Source: Pedosphaera parvula Ellin514 (lineage in GTDB: Bacteria; Verrucomicrobiota; Verrucomicrobiia; Limisphaerales; Pedosphaeraceae). From it: a stretch of DNA of 64,000 bases. The notes under the pieces are model-generated. The model had not been told where the DNA came from. It saw only the letters and a program-made list of their open reading frames with translations, and searched no databases. The stretch covers positions 1-64,000 of the forward strand of contig NZ_ABOX02000004.1 of assembly GCF_000172555.1 (NCBI RefSeq). The letters are read 5' to 3'. The translations under genes and the position numbers were made by a program. Positions 7,920-16,372 of this stretch are shown here, piece by piece; the first letter of the stretch is position 1; each line of letters begins with the position of its first letter.

Positions 7920-9182
7920 TCAGACCGTTGGCGCCGCAGTATTCGCAACACCACCTGCAGGAATCTTCTCTCGTTTCGTGACCACCAATAACCAAACGGA
8001 GAACATGCCGCTCACCACCAAAGCCGCCGGCAGGACAAGGACAGCAGCTTGCAAGCTGTGCAAATGGTCCGCCAGGCGACCGACGATTTCGGGCGACCAC
8101 ATGTCACCGAATAGATGAATCATGAAGATGGAAAGTGCCATGGCGCTGGAACGCAAATTGGCCGGCACGGTTTCCAAAATGAGCGTATTGATCGGGCCGG
8201 TGGGCAGGAAGAGCAGGAACATCGCCGCCGCCAACAATCCCATGCAAACAGTGGTATCCTTCGCCTGCAGAGCAAAAAAGGAGACTGGTGCCGCCAAAAG
8301 AATGGAGATGCTCAATAACCATGCATACCCTGCAGGGTCACGCTTGTGCCATGCAGTAGCAACAAAGCCTCCCACCATCGTCCCCACTAATCCCGCGACA
8401 ACAATCACTGCGCCGAAGAAGCGATCGGCATTCGCGGTGGTAAGGCCATGAATTTTTTCCAGAAAGGTCGGTCCCCAGAAACTAAATGCACCCAGCGCAA
8501 AGGTGTATGCCACATAACCCCAGATAACTAACATGTATTTTGGATTCCTAAAGAGACCCAGGAAATCGCGCAAGGAAGGCTTGGTGGCAGCTGCCGCTGT
8601 TTGGGCATCGGAGCCGCCACGTTTCGGTTCTGCGAAGGGAAGTAGAATTAATGCCAATAACAATCCTGGCGCGCCCGCCCAGATAAATGCATGACGCCAT
8701 CCAAAATGCGTGGCCATCTCCCCACCAAACAAATAGCCCAATGCATAGCCCAAAGGCATGGCTACGTAGAAGATGGTAAGGGCATTATTACGGCGTTTGG
8801 CGTCGTAACTGTCCGAGATCAGTCCCGGACTGATGGTCGCATAACTCGCCTCCCCTACTCCCACCAGAACTCGATATGCCAGCAGCATACTGAAGGTGCT
8901 GGCAAAACCGGTTAATACGGTCCCCAGACTCCAGACAAAAATACCAAGCGCAATCAGCCATTTTCGCGAAGCCCGGTCCCCGAAATATCCAAAGAAGGGG
9001 GAAGTAACGAAGTAACCGATCATGAAATAAGTAAATGCCCGACCGGAATCCCCGTAGCCAACATTGAATTCTGCGGCCAGAGGCGTGCGCACCGCGTTCA
9101 GAATGGCGCGGTCGATGTAGTTAAACAGATTCAGCCCGGTCAGGATGGCCAGCAGCCAGGCGGGACTTAGACGCTTATTCAT
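7920..9182 (-). CDS. MFS transporter, Spinster-like
   Basis: The product is 420 residues with about twelve hydrophobic segments. The N-terminal LNLFNYIDRAILNAVRTPLA, the motif-A loop GYFGDRASRKW and GVGEASYATISPGLISD match the Spinster branch of the major facilitator superfamily. Characterised animal Spinster proteins move lysophospholipids or sphingosine-1-phosphate; bacterial relatives are mostly unassigned. The ATG overlaps the stop of the Lgt-like gene by four bases (ATGA), which suggests translational coupling. Family call firm; lipid cargo is an inference from family and neighbours. Confidence 0.82.
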   Translation of the reverse strand: MNKRLSPAWLLAILTGLNLFNYIDRAILNAVRTPLAAEFNVGYGDSGRAFTYFMIGYFVTSPFFGYFGDRASRKWLIALGIFVWSLGTVLTGFASTFSMLLAYRVLVGVGEASYATISPGLISDSYDAKRRNNALTIFYVAMPLGYALGYLFGGEMATHFGWRHAFIWAGAPGLLLALILLPFAEPKRGGSDAQTAAAATKPSLRDFLGLFRNPKYMLVIWGYVAYTFALGAFSFWGPTFLEKIHGLTTANADRFFGAVIVVAGLVGTMVGGFVATAWHKRDPAGYAWLLSISILLAAPVSFFALQAKDTTVCMGLLAAAMFLLFLPTGPINTLILETVPANLRSSAMALSIFMIHLFGDMWSPEIVGRLADHLHSLQAAVLVLPAALVVSGMFSVWLLVVTKREKIPAGGVANTAAPTV

Positions 9183-9883
9183 GAGGAGACGACCGCAGGC
9201 ACAGGTTGATGTTGACGTCGGATAAATCCCATCATGCCGAGCGCAAAGACTGCGAGCGCAGCGATTTGGTAGCCACTCATTGGCCCTAGAATGTGTGGTT
9301 CTTCGCGCACAAACTCATGCATGAATCTGAAGATGCCGTATGCCATCAGGTAAATATGAAAATGCTGTCCGTTCAGCTTCTGCCGACGACGCAGCAGAAA
9401 GAAGGTAACGATTGCGGCAAAATTGAAAAGAATTTCCATCGGCACCGAAGGCCAACGGTCCACCCCATGAGCATCTTTAAGCGTACACCACGACGCCTTG
9501 CAGGCAACTCCGGTGCAACAGCCGTGAAAAAAGCAACCTATGCGGCCGAGAATAATTCCGATGGGCGCTATGAAGGCAAACCAGTCGCCAGTTGCAGAAT
9601 GGTATCCAACGAGCTTCTTGGCAATCTCGACGCTCAAATAGCCACCGAGCAAAGCTCCCAAAATGGTCTTCCCAGTCGCCAGTTGCAGCCACATGTCGGG
9701 CGCGCCGAAGTGAAGCCAGCCTTCGGCCAGGACATAAACAATCTTCGCACCCAGAAAGGCACCCACCAGAGCAGACACATAAATGAGCAATAGTCGATCA
9801 TCACGCTTGGCCAGGCGTGACCAAAAACAGATGCTCACGATAATACCCGCCAGCATCAGCCAACCGTATGGGGAGGAGCGCAT
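9179..9883 (-). CDS. Divergent Lgt-fold protein (prolipoprotein diacylglyceryl transferase family)
   Basis: The product is 234 residues with seven hydrophobic segments. ALVGAFLGAKIVYVL, KTILGALLGGYLSVE and GRIGCFFHGCCTG correspond to the Lgt core. Classical Lgt moves diacylglyceryl from phosphatidylglycerol to the lipobox Cys. Here the usual GR-x-GNF-x-N-x-E signature reads GRIGCFFHGCC: the Arg stays, but the first Asn is replaced by Cys and a Cys pair is added. It may therefore have a changed acceptor or reaction. It overlaps both the radical SAM gene (one base, TAATG) and the MFS gene (four bases). Confidence 0.75.
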   Translation of the reverse strand: MRSSPYGWLMLAGIIVSICFWSRLAKRDDRLLLIYVSALVGAFLGAKIVYVLAEGWLHFGAPDMWLQLATGKTILGALLGGYLSVEIAKKLVGYHSATGDWFAFIAPIGIILGRIGCFFHGCCTGVACKASWCTLKDAHGVDRWPSVPMEILFNFAAIVTFFLLRRRQKLNGQHFHIYLMAYGIFRFMHEFVREEPHILGPMSGYQIAALAVFALGMMGFIRRQHQPVPAVVSS

Positions 9884-11328
9884 TATTGTGGAGCTGGCTT
9901 AGTGTCAGAAAATCCCGAGTAATAACGACAAAACGAATCCAGCTTGCCATCAGGCCGAATCACATGTGTGCAACAACGATCGATGCGGTCTTCATCCCAA
10001 GTAAATGCGTCCATGAAAGGTTTGATGAACAACCTGAAGGTATTGGATTCATCGAGTTCGAACTTTTTCAAGAGCTCTCCCAACGGTTCCGATTCGCAGC
10101 CGCATTGCATCAGGTCCTCAAGTTTGTAGCGAACCTTGTCGTGAAGAAATCCCTGGACTTGAGTAAAATCAATAAAGTTGCTGATGGAGTGCGTCGCGCC
10201 ATTTACCTTTAACAGATAGCCAATGGTGGCGCAATTAGGATCGCCGCAAGGCAATGGAGTAAAGTCTTCGAACCGGAGCTTGCCGCTCGATTGCCCCACG
10301 GCTGCGAGAATGATGTCGGCGGTGTTCAAATGTGGCTGCGATATTGCGGTCGCTCCTTTTGGCAATCTGCCGCTCGTAAACATCGGTTGGAAACTGATCC
10401 CGCGGATATGCTTATACTTGAGACCAAACTCAACGGCTTCCCAGAGATGGGAGAGGTTGTCAGGCGTCACCGTCATAGCGAGCGTGATGGGCAGATTCAT
10501 TGCCCCGCATCGTTCAATGGCCCGCACTCGCATGCCACGCAGGTCGCCTCCGCGTAGTTGCTCCTGCCCTTCCAACTGCATGCCGTCGAACTGCAGATAC
10601 AGTTGCATGCCGCCGTAATGGAATGTTTTTCCGAGACGCTCCGCAAAAACCTCATCGGTCGCCAGGCGGACACCATTGGTATTGAGCAGCAGGTAATCAA
10701 TGTTGGGATTAGCCTGAGCCCACTCCACCAACTCAAAGAACTGCGGATGCAACGTTGGTTCGCCACCCGAGAGTTGTAGAATTTCAATGCCACCCTTACG
10801 ATCAATCACGCCCTGAATGCGGGACTTTAATTGTTCCAGCGGCACGGCGTCCACTTTGGCAGCGATGCCAACGGGCGAATCGGCGTAGCAGGTGGGACAG
10901 GCGAGATTGCACGAGTTGACGATTTCAATCAGGGCAAGACAGGTGGAAAGTTTCTCGAACGGGGCATCTCCTCTGCCTGCGGCATTGCGGCCAAGCGTAC
11001 CAGCGACTGAGTAATCGGCAGCGGAAAAGGCCATGCTTTTCAAAAGCTCGGAGTTCGCCGGAACCGAAGATGCAGAGGAACAATTACCTCCCGCACAGCA
11101 GGCATTCTCCGGCTTGCCCTGAGCCAGCCAATAAAACCGTGCGTCCGAGGCGATGCAGACCGAGGCCTCGCCGTGGTCGGGGCAGGTGCGCTTGAGAAAA
11201 ACTTTCTGCGGAGAACCGGCAACACGCCAGACTTCTGCAGGGCAGGAAGCATGGCACTTGGGACAACGGCTCGTGGTGCGTTTTAGTAATTCTTCGGCTT
11301 GTATTTTTGGAATTGAAGCAAGGTTCAT
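9883..11328 (-). CDS. Radical SAM protein resembling the MJ0619/Tes lipid-enzyme family
   Basis: The product is 481 residues from ATG 11328; GTG at 11349 would add seven and overlap the upstream gene. An N-terminal Cys-rich part (CPKCHASC, later a TCPDHG motif and ACCAGGNC) precedes the radical SAM site CNLACPTC, which binds the 4Fe-4S cluster. LQLSGGEPTLHP follows. The C-terminal block RCCTHVIRPDGKLDSFCRYY and the earlier PLPCGDPNC are, as I recall them, hallmarks of MJ0619-type enzymes, which include archaeal tetraether synthase acting on lipid tails. Its coupling to an Lgt-fold gene and a lipid-carrier-like MFS supports a lipid role. Exact reaction unproven. Confidence 0.72.
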   Translation of the reverse strand: MNLASIPKIQAEELLKRTTSRCPKCHASCPAEVWRVAGSPQKVFLKRTCPDHGEASVCIASDARFYWLAQGKPENACCAGGNCSSASSVPANSELLKSMAFSAADYSVAGTLGRNAAGRGDAPFEKLSTCLALIEIVNSCNLACPTCYADSPVGIAAKVDAVPLEQLKSRIQGVIDRKGGIEILQLSGGEPTLHPQFFELVEWAQANPNIDYLLLNTNGVRLATDEVFAERLGKTFHYGGMQLYLQFDGMQLEGQEQLRGGDLRGMRVRAIERCGAMNLPITLAMTVTPDNLSHLWEAVEFGLKYKHIRGISFQPMFTSGRLPKGATAISQPHLNTADIILAAVGQSSGKLRFEDFTPLPCGDPNCATIGYLLKVNGATHSISNFIDFTQVQGFLHDKVRYKLEDLMQCGCESEPLGELLKKFELDESNTFRLFIKPFMDAFTWDEDRIDRCCTHVIRPDGKLDSFCRYYSGFSDTKPAPQ

Positions 11329-11342
11329 AATAATACTTGAAC

Positions 11343-11798
11343 TCACCACCTAACGTTGCGAGCACAACCTGCAAAAATAATTATAAAATTGAGAACCGCC
11401 ATGATGACGACCAAGACCACCGAGCCCAGATAGCGTGCCACCCCGTCTTTCCATAAGCGACATGCAAGCCAAACACCGCAAAAAATGGACGCGGGAGCTC
11501 CTACGATAAGTCCAATAAAACCGACGGTCCCAGCGGAGTCGCGGAATTTCTCTGAAATTTCTCCCAGAGAAAAACTAACGAGGGATAGAAAACAAGGAGC
11601 CAAAAGTAAAATCCAAAAAACCTTCTGCAAAGGCAAAAACCTAGGGCTGATTCTTCCTCCAGACACTGGAGGGGGCAGCAAGTTTTCAGAAATGCCCGCA
11701 CCGCACTGGTGGCAAAATGAAGTTCCCTCCTTGATGGCCTGAGTGAGATCACCCTGGCACCGAGGGCAAATCGGTTCGTTACTTGGCATCGCATTCAT
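11343..11798 (-). CDS. Small zinc-ribbon membrane protein (tandem family, member 4)
   Basis: The product is 151 residues. Residues 11-31 hold CPRC and CHQC, a likely zinc ribbon. It is followed by a Pro-rich linker and three hydrophobic segments, ending LNFIIIFAGCARNVRW. The membrane part resembles the 12161-12466 protein (WILL-P, then ICGVWLA, then AGCA-N near the end). No known function. The stop lies 14 bases upstream of the ATG of the radical SAM gene, so both are probably on one transcript. Confidence 0.6.
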   Translation of the reverse strand: MNAMPSNEPICPRCQGDLTQAIKEGTSFCHQCGAGISENLLPPPVSGGRISPRFLPLQKVFWILLLAPCFLSLVSFSLGEISEKFRDSAGTVGFIGLIVGAPASIFCGVWLACRLWKDGVARYLGSVVLVVIMAVLNFIIIFAGCARNVRW

Positions 11799-11811
11799 AT
11801 TTGTAATCCGA

Positions 11812-12153
11812 TCACACCCTTAAGCCAAAAAGGTTCACGAATGCTATGAACAAAAGGCATAGATTTGTGCCCACCAAAGCGAGGAAAAAGATAATTCCAG
11901 TAATAATGCGAGCCGCAGAATTTCGAGACGATTTGCAGGCCAGCCACCAGGCACAAAATGGAGAAGTGCTTAGGATAAGCAAGCAATTCAAGCCACTTAC
12001 CGCAAAAGCCACATTGTAGGCATGACGAGGAACAAGCAGACAGATCAAGAAAGTCAGGTGAACTGGCGCGAGCAACAATACCCAAAAGATTCGGGCCATT
12101 ACCTGTTTGGGAATTCCCTCATTATTCCGGCCTCCAAGTTGTGGGTTGCTCAT
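11812..12153 (-). CDS. Small membrane protein (tandem family, member 3)
   Basis: The product is 113 residues from ATG 12153 (MSNPQLGGRN), chosen because an upstream start at 12195 would run into the preceding gene. Three hydrophobic segments are visible, with FWVLLLAPVHL and CAWWLACKSSRNSAARI matching positions in its neighbours. It lacks the zinc ribbon. Function unknown. Spacing is 7 bases to the upstream gene and 13 to the downstream one. Confidence 0.55.
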   Translation of the reverse strand: MSNPQLGGRNNEGIPKQVMARIFWVLLLAPVHLTFLICLLVPRHAYNVAFAVSGLNCLLILSTSPFCAWWLACKSSRNSAARIITGIIFFLALVGTNLCLLFIAFVNLFGLRV

Positions 12154-12160
12154 AGTGTGA

Positions 12161-12466
12161 TTATCGCAAATCAATATTGCCAGCGCATCCCGCAACGATG
12201 GCGAACAAGTTTAAAAAGCCTATCAACGCAATGAAACACAACGCGGTCAGGACCCGAGTGCCAGATCCTTGAAAAAAGCGACGGGCCAGCCAAATACCGC
12301 AATAGATGGCAGCTCCCACCCCCAAAGGGAGAGCCAGCATTCCAATGGTGCTACCTGTATTCTTGGAAGATTGTCCAACCCAGAAACTGGCCAGTCCCAT
12401 GGCAGCAGGCAGGAACAGGAGAATCCAGAAAAGTATTGGTGAAGATTTGGAAGGATTCGTATTCAT
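12161..12466 (-). CDS. Small membrane protein (tandem family, member 2)
   Basis: The product is 101 residues from ATG 12466 (MNTNPSKSSP). An earlier in-frame start at 12505 would overlap the upstream gene. Three hydrophobic segments; FWILLFLP, GVGAAIYCGIWLARRF and the terminal AIVAGCAGNIDLR align with member 4, so the two are paralogs although the zinc ribbon is missing here. Function unknown. Confidence 0.55.
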   Translation of the reverse strand: MNTNPSKSSPILFWILLFLPAAMGLASFWVGQSSKNTGSTIGMLALPLGVGAAIYCGIWLARRFFQGSGTRVLTALCFIALIGFLNLFAIVAGCAGNIDLR

Positions 12467-12477
12467 AATAAATTCCG

Positions 12478-12741
12478 TCAGTGCCCTCCTGACAGCACCA
12501 GACACCCGGCAAACAGTACCGCTCCACCTACTAAAATCACAGCTATCGAAATAAGGAAGGCAATTAAAATCATGTCCAGGAGGGTGCGTCGCGCGGTCTT
12601 ACGCTCCAATCCAGTCGAAGGAGGTTCGATAAAACCGTCCTGAAATTGAAAACCGCACTCAGGACATTTGCCCCAACCTTGCTGGTGGCTGAACATCACA
12701 TCCTTTTTGCATTTCGGGCATGCGGCCCTGGACTCATTCAT
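12478..12741 (-). CDS. Zinc-ribbon protein with one membrane helix (first gene of the leftward run)
   Basis: The product is 87 residues: CPKCKKDV and CPECGFQF form a likely zinc ribbon in the first 32 residues, followed by a linker and one hydrophobic helix (ILIAFLISIAVILVGGAVLFAGC). It heads a leftward run of seven genes with gaps of 11, 7 and 13 bases and then near or actual overlaps down to 7920. It is divergent from the LysR gene, 335 bases away. Function unknown. Confidence 0.6.
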   Translation of the reverse strand: MNESRAACPKCKKDVMFSHQQGWGKCPECGFQFQDGFIEPPSTGLERKTARRTLLDMILIAFLISIAVILVGGAVLFAGCLVLSGGH

Positions 12742-13035
12742 AACTGATGATGACCCGAATATTTAGCCACAACCTTCCCCGACTGTCACTGGAGAAGTCT
12801 TCCAATCATTATGTTCATCCGATTGCTCGAAAAACTTTCGCCGCACCGCATTTAGCGCGAGCCTCCCCAGGTTATCGCACTGTGCATTGATGCGGCGGGC
12901 GAAAGAATTTAAGGCCACCTCCCTGGCATTTGGCCGTTCCCTTTACTCATTTTCTGTGGTGAACGGGTAAATTTTGAGTAATCTTCAGAGTTTCTTTTCA
13001 CGGAAGCGAGGCTATCTCGCCTTGCCTACGGAGCG

Positions 13036-13074
13036 TTAATCGATAAAACTTCCCAGGTTATCGATTAAATCGAT
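13036..13074. promoter_or_regulatory. LysR-type operator between the regulator and the seven-gene run
   Basis: TTAATCGATAA (13036-13046) and TTATCGATTAA (13058-13068) are exact inverted copies separated by 11 bases. The right one overlaps a second palindrome, ATCGATTAAATCGAT (13060-13074), ending three bases before the LysR ATG. The string CCCAGGTTATCG occurs here (13052-13063) and again at 12866-12877. The position suits both autoregulation and control of the divergent genes. The rest of the 12742-13035 gap shows no gene. Confidence 0.6.
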
Positions 13075-13076
13075 GT

Positions 13077-13955
13077 ATGAACATTCATCACCTGGAGCTT
13101 TTCTATTACGTGGCGCGATTTGGAGGAATTAGCGAAGCCGTGCGCAATATTCCTTACGGCATTCAGCAGCCGGCGGTCAGCGGCCAGATTGCCCAACTGG
13201 AAGAGTTCCTGGGAGCCACGCTCTTTCATCGGCGGCCCTTTAGCCTGACACCTCCGGGCGAGAAGCTTTATAACTTCATCAAACCATTCTTTTCCGGCCT
13301 GGATGCCCTGAGCACCGAGTTGCAGGGCGGCACGACGCATCAGGTCCGGATCGGTTCGTCGGACGTGGTTTTGCGCGACCATCTTCCCGAGCTGCTTCAA
13401 ACCCTTAAGAAGAAATTTCCACAAGTGAAAGTAGCGTTGCGCGAGGGCTATCAACCCGAGTTGGAAGCCATGCTGCAGAAACAGGACATCGATCTTGCCA
13501 TAACTTTGATGGAGAAGAAAGCCCCGGCCGGTCTTCAAACGCAGGCGCTTTTGGAACTCCCATTGATCCTAATGGTGGATAAGGAAAGCCCAATCGCCTC
13601 GGCTGAGGAGTTATGGAAACGGGATCGCATCCAGGAGCCATTGATCTGTCTGCCTGAGAGCGAGGCTATTTGTAAAAACTTTCAGCAAGGGTTGAGCCGG
13701 CTGGGCGTGGATTGGTTCCCCAGTATCGAGGTGAGCTCGGTGGACCTCATCCAAACTTATGTAACCAGCGGGTTCGGCATCGGGCTCACGGTGTCTATTC
13801 CCAAGACAAAGCTGTCTCCAAAAGTCCGTACAATTCCCCTCCCCAACTTTGCACCGGTCATCATGGGCGCCCTTTGGCGCGGAAAATTATCCCCTCCAGT
13901 ACAGCTGATATTAGAAGAACTACAAAGGCGTGCACGGGTTTTGAGTTCTGTGTAG
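13077..13955 (+). CDS. LysR-family transcriptional regulator
   Basis: The product is 292 residues. The N-terminal winged helix-turn-helix is typical (MNIHHLELFYYVARFGGISEA, then QPAVSGQIAQLEEFLGATLF, then LTPPGEKLY). A two-lobed effector domain follows from about residue 90, with the usual SxDLIQTYVTSGFGIGL segment near 225. It is divergent from the seven-gene run, and palindromic sites lie in the intergenic space and next to its own start. This is the classical LysR arrangement, so it most likely controls that run and itself. Effector unknown. Confidence 0.9.
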   Translation: MNIHHLELFYYVARFGGISEAVRNIPYGIQQPAVSGQIAQLEEFLGATLFHRRPFSLTPPGEKLYNFIKPFFSGLDALSTELQGGTTHQVRIGSSDVVLRDHLPELLQTLKKKFPQVKVALREGYQPELEAMLQKQDIDLAITLMEKKAPAGLQTQALLELPLILMVDKESPIASAEELWKRDRIQEPLICLPESEAICKNFQQGLSRLGVDWFPSIEVSSVDLIQTYVTSGFGIGLTVSIPKTKLSPKVRTIPLPNFAPVIMGALWRGKLSPPVQLILEELQRRARVLSSV

Positions 13956-14035
13956 TGGCGCGGAGGCGGTCCGGCCCCAGAAGTGGCAAAGGAGTTGCTT
14001 AAAGGCAGTCGTAAAGTTAGTTCAAAAACTATTTT

Positions 14036-15106
14036 ATGGCGCTGCCATTCTTAAACGGCCAATCAAAAAAGAAACGGGACCAGATCATAGCCATCGATCT
14101 GGGCAGCCGCACCACCAAGGCCATTCACCTGCAACGCAAAGGAGAAGGATTTGCCCTGCAGCATTATGTGGTGATGGATGCACCTATTTACGAAAAAAGC
14201 CTCTCCATCGAACTGCTCTCGGAACATCTAAAAGCTGTGGTCCAGGCTTTGGATGCCAAGACCAAGATAGTGACTTTAGCGATCGGAGTGAATGATTCCA
14301 TCGTGCGACATGCTGAACTGCCACCCATGCCGGTGGAAGACATGCGCATGATTTTGAGAAACAATACGAAGAATTACCTGCAGCAGGACCTGCCGGGACA
14401 CGTCTTCGATTGTCATGTAGTGGTCGCCAGGAACGGAGCTGCTCTCGAAAGCGCGCGAGCCGTCGGAATGCAAAGGGCAAAGGTCCTGGTCGGCGGTGCC
14501 AAACAACAGCTTATCAGTGATTTATTGCAATCCATCAAAGATGCTGGTTTGACGGCAGATCAGGTAATTCCGGGATTGCTCGGTCCGGTAAATGCGCTGG
14601 AACTGGCGATGCCTGAAGCCTTTGCGAAAGAACCAGTTGCTCTGGTGGACATCGGTTTCAAGAGCACTACGATTTCCTTGCTTAACAATGGTCAATTAAT
14701 CCTGAGCCGTGTGGTGGCCATCGGCGGCGACCGCATGACACAGGGTTTGGCTGAAGCCATGAGCATCAGCTACGCTGAAGCTGAAGGGATAAAAGTCGGC
14801 ATGCCGGCGGAAGTTCAATCAAGTTTGGAACCAATTTTGATTCCTCTTGGACGCGAGCTGCGAGCTTCGGTGGACTTCTTCGAACATCAGCAGGATAAAT
14901 CGGTCAGTCAGATTTATATTTCCGGCGGATCGGCGCGCTCTGAATTCATCATTAAGAGCCTGGAAGCTGAACTGATGGTCCACTGCAAAGCCTGGAATCC
15001 GGTTGCTTCGCTGCAAAATGAACTCCCCGCTTTGCAATCCGCAGAAATTGACCAGGTGGCCCCCCAATTAGCTGTAGCCGTTGGCGCTGCTGCTGTTGCA
15101 TTTTAA
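14036..15106 (+). CDS. pilM: Type IV pilus assembly protein PilM
   Basis: The product is 356 residues with an actin-like ATPase fold: IIAIDLGSRTTKAIHL (phosphate 1), VALVDIGFKSTTISLL (phosphate 2) and IYISGGSARSEFI (adenosine). PilM is cytoplasmic and binds the N-terminus of PilN in the pilus or type II secretion inner-membrane platform. The order pilM-pilN-pilO-pilP-secretin is intact downstream. Spacing to pilN is five bases. Confidence 0.88.
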   Translation: MALPFLNGQSKKKRDQIIAIDLGSRTTKAIHLQRKGEGFALQHYVVMDAPIYEKSLSIELLSEHLKAVVQALDAKTKIVTLAIGVNDSIVRHAELPPMPVEDMRMILRNNTKNYLQQDLPGHVFDCHVVVARNGAALESARAVGMQRAKVLVGGAKQQLISDLLQSIKDAGLTADQVIPGLLGPVNALELAMPEAFAKEPVALVDIGFKSTTISLLNNGQLILSRVVAIGGDRMTQGLAEAMSISYAEAEGIKVGMPAEVQSSLEPILIPLGRELRASVDFFEHQQDKSVSQIYISGGSARSEFIIKSLEAELMVHCKAWNPVASLQNELPALQSAEIDQVAPQLAVAVGAAAVAF

Positions 15107-15111
15107 CTCCT

Positions 15112-15777
15112 ATGCCTATACGCATCAACTTGCTTGCCGAAGCGCAAGCCACAGAAGATCTCCGGCGCAAAGATCCGGTAAAACGGACGATTTGGGCTGG
15201 GATCATGGCAGTGTGCCTGGTGCTGGTATTCAGCAGTTCCCTCCAGGTCAAGGTCATGACCCAAAATGCCAAGCTTAACACTTTGGAAGCCAGGCTGGGT
15301 ACGAGGACGAACGAATACCAGCAAATCTTAAGGGACAGGAAGAAACTGGGCGAAACAACCGAAAAGCTGACGGCGTTGCAAATCATGGCCACAAACCGTT
15401 TTCTCTATGCCACGCTTTTGGATTCCCTGCAACATACCGTGGTGGATGGAATTCACATCACACGGATCCGGGTGGATCAAAATTATGAAGTAACCCCCCC
15501 GGTCAAAGGCGACAGCAACAAACCAGGGAAACCTGGCAAGTCCACGGAAAGGGTTTTCCTTACATTGGATGCCAGGGATTCAAGCGCCAATCCCGGAGGC
15601 GACCAGGTCAATCGTTTCAAAGAAGCAATTTCTCAATATTCTTACTTTAAGGAAAATCATCTGACCACGAACGAAATCCGTCTGAAGAATCTGGCAACTC
15701 CCCAGCTCGACGCAGAATCGGGAAAACCCTTTGTTCAGTTCACGTTTGAATGCCGGTACCCTGAAAGAATTCATTGA
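15112..15777 (+). CDS. pilN: PilN-like inner-membrane platform protein
   Basis: The product is 221 residues. It starts with the PilN signature MPIRINLL, which in known systems binds PilM, then has one membrane helix (IWAGIMAVCLVLVFSSSL), a coiled coil (about 50-100) and a periplasmic ferredoxin-like domain. The middle contains a short Lys/Gly/Pro insertion (GDSNKPGKPGKS). Its stop codon is followed by the pilO start after one base. Confidence 0.82.
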   Translation: MPIRINLLAEAQATEDLRRKDPVKRTIWAGIMAVCLVLVFSSSLQVKVMTQNAKLNTLEARLGTRTNEYQQILRDRKKLGETTEKLTALQIMATNRFLYATLLDSLQHTVVDGIHITRIRVDQNYEVTPPVKGDSNKPGKPGKSTERVFLTLDARDSSANPGGDQVNRFKEAISQYSYFKENHLTTNEIRLKNLATPQLDAESGKPFVQFTFECRYPERIH

Positions 15778-15778
15778 T

Positions 15779-16351
15779 ATGAAGAAAATTTCCAAGGAAA
15801 AGCGTACCCACATGGTCTTAGTCGCGATGGTCGTGGCCGGGATCATTGCAGGATTGTGGTTTGGCCTGATCAGTTACCAGAACACCAAGCTGAACGAAGT
15901 CTCAAAAAAGATTGGGGAGTTGGATCAGCAAATGCAAACCGTTTTAAAGACGGTTGCCGACGCCAAAAAATTGAATTCCGATCTGAATGGGTGTTCACAA
16001 AAGTTGGATCTTATTGAAACCACCATGGCCTCAGGAGATTTGTTTTCCTGGATTGTAAGCTCTTTGAAACAGTTTAATGTCCCATCCTATAGAGTGGAGG
16101 TGCCTCAATTTGGAGCTCCTGCAGTCGCGGACGTGACCATGTTTCCCTCTTTTCCCTATAAGCAAGCAACTGTGGGGATAGGCGGAACTGCCTTTTATTA
16201 TGACTTCGGGAAATTTCTTGCAGATCTGGAGAATCATTTCCCCCATATGCGCGTCCAAAACCTCACGTTGGAACCATCGCCGGGAAATAATCCTGATGAG
16301 AAGGAAAGACTCGCTTTCCGAATGGAAATAGTCACACTCGTAAAACCCTAA
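15779..16351 (+). CDS. pilO: PilO-like inner-membrane platform protein
   Basis: The product is 190 residues from ATG 15779, one base after the pilN stop; an in-frame upstream start would overlap pilN and was rejected. Lys-rich N-terminus, one membrane helix (VLVAMVVAGIIAGLWFGLI), a coiled coil (NEVSKKIGELDQQMQTV) and a periplasmic domain with FYYDFGKFLADLENHFP, a PilO-type feature. Partner of PilN in the alignment subcomplex. Confidence 0.78.
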   Translation: MKKISKEKRTHMVLVAMVVAGIIAGLWFGLISYQNTKLNEVSKKIGELDQQMQTVLKTVADAKKLNSDLNGCSQKLDLIETTMASGDLFSWIVSSLKQFNVPSYRVEVPQFGAPAVADVTMFPSFPYKQATVGIGGTAFYYDFGKFLADLENHFPHMRVQNLTLEPSPGNNPDEKERLAFRMEIVTLVKP

Positions 16352-16372
16352 GCCTCCTGATTAACCACTTTT

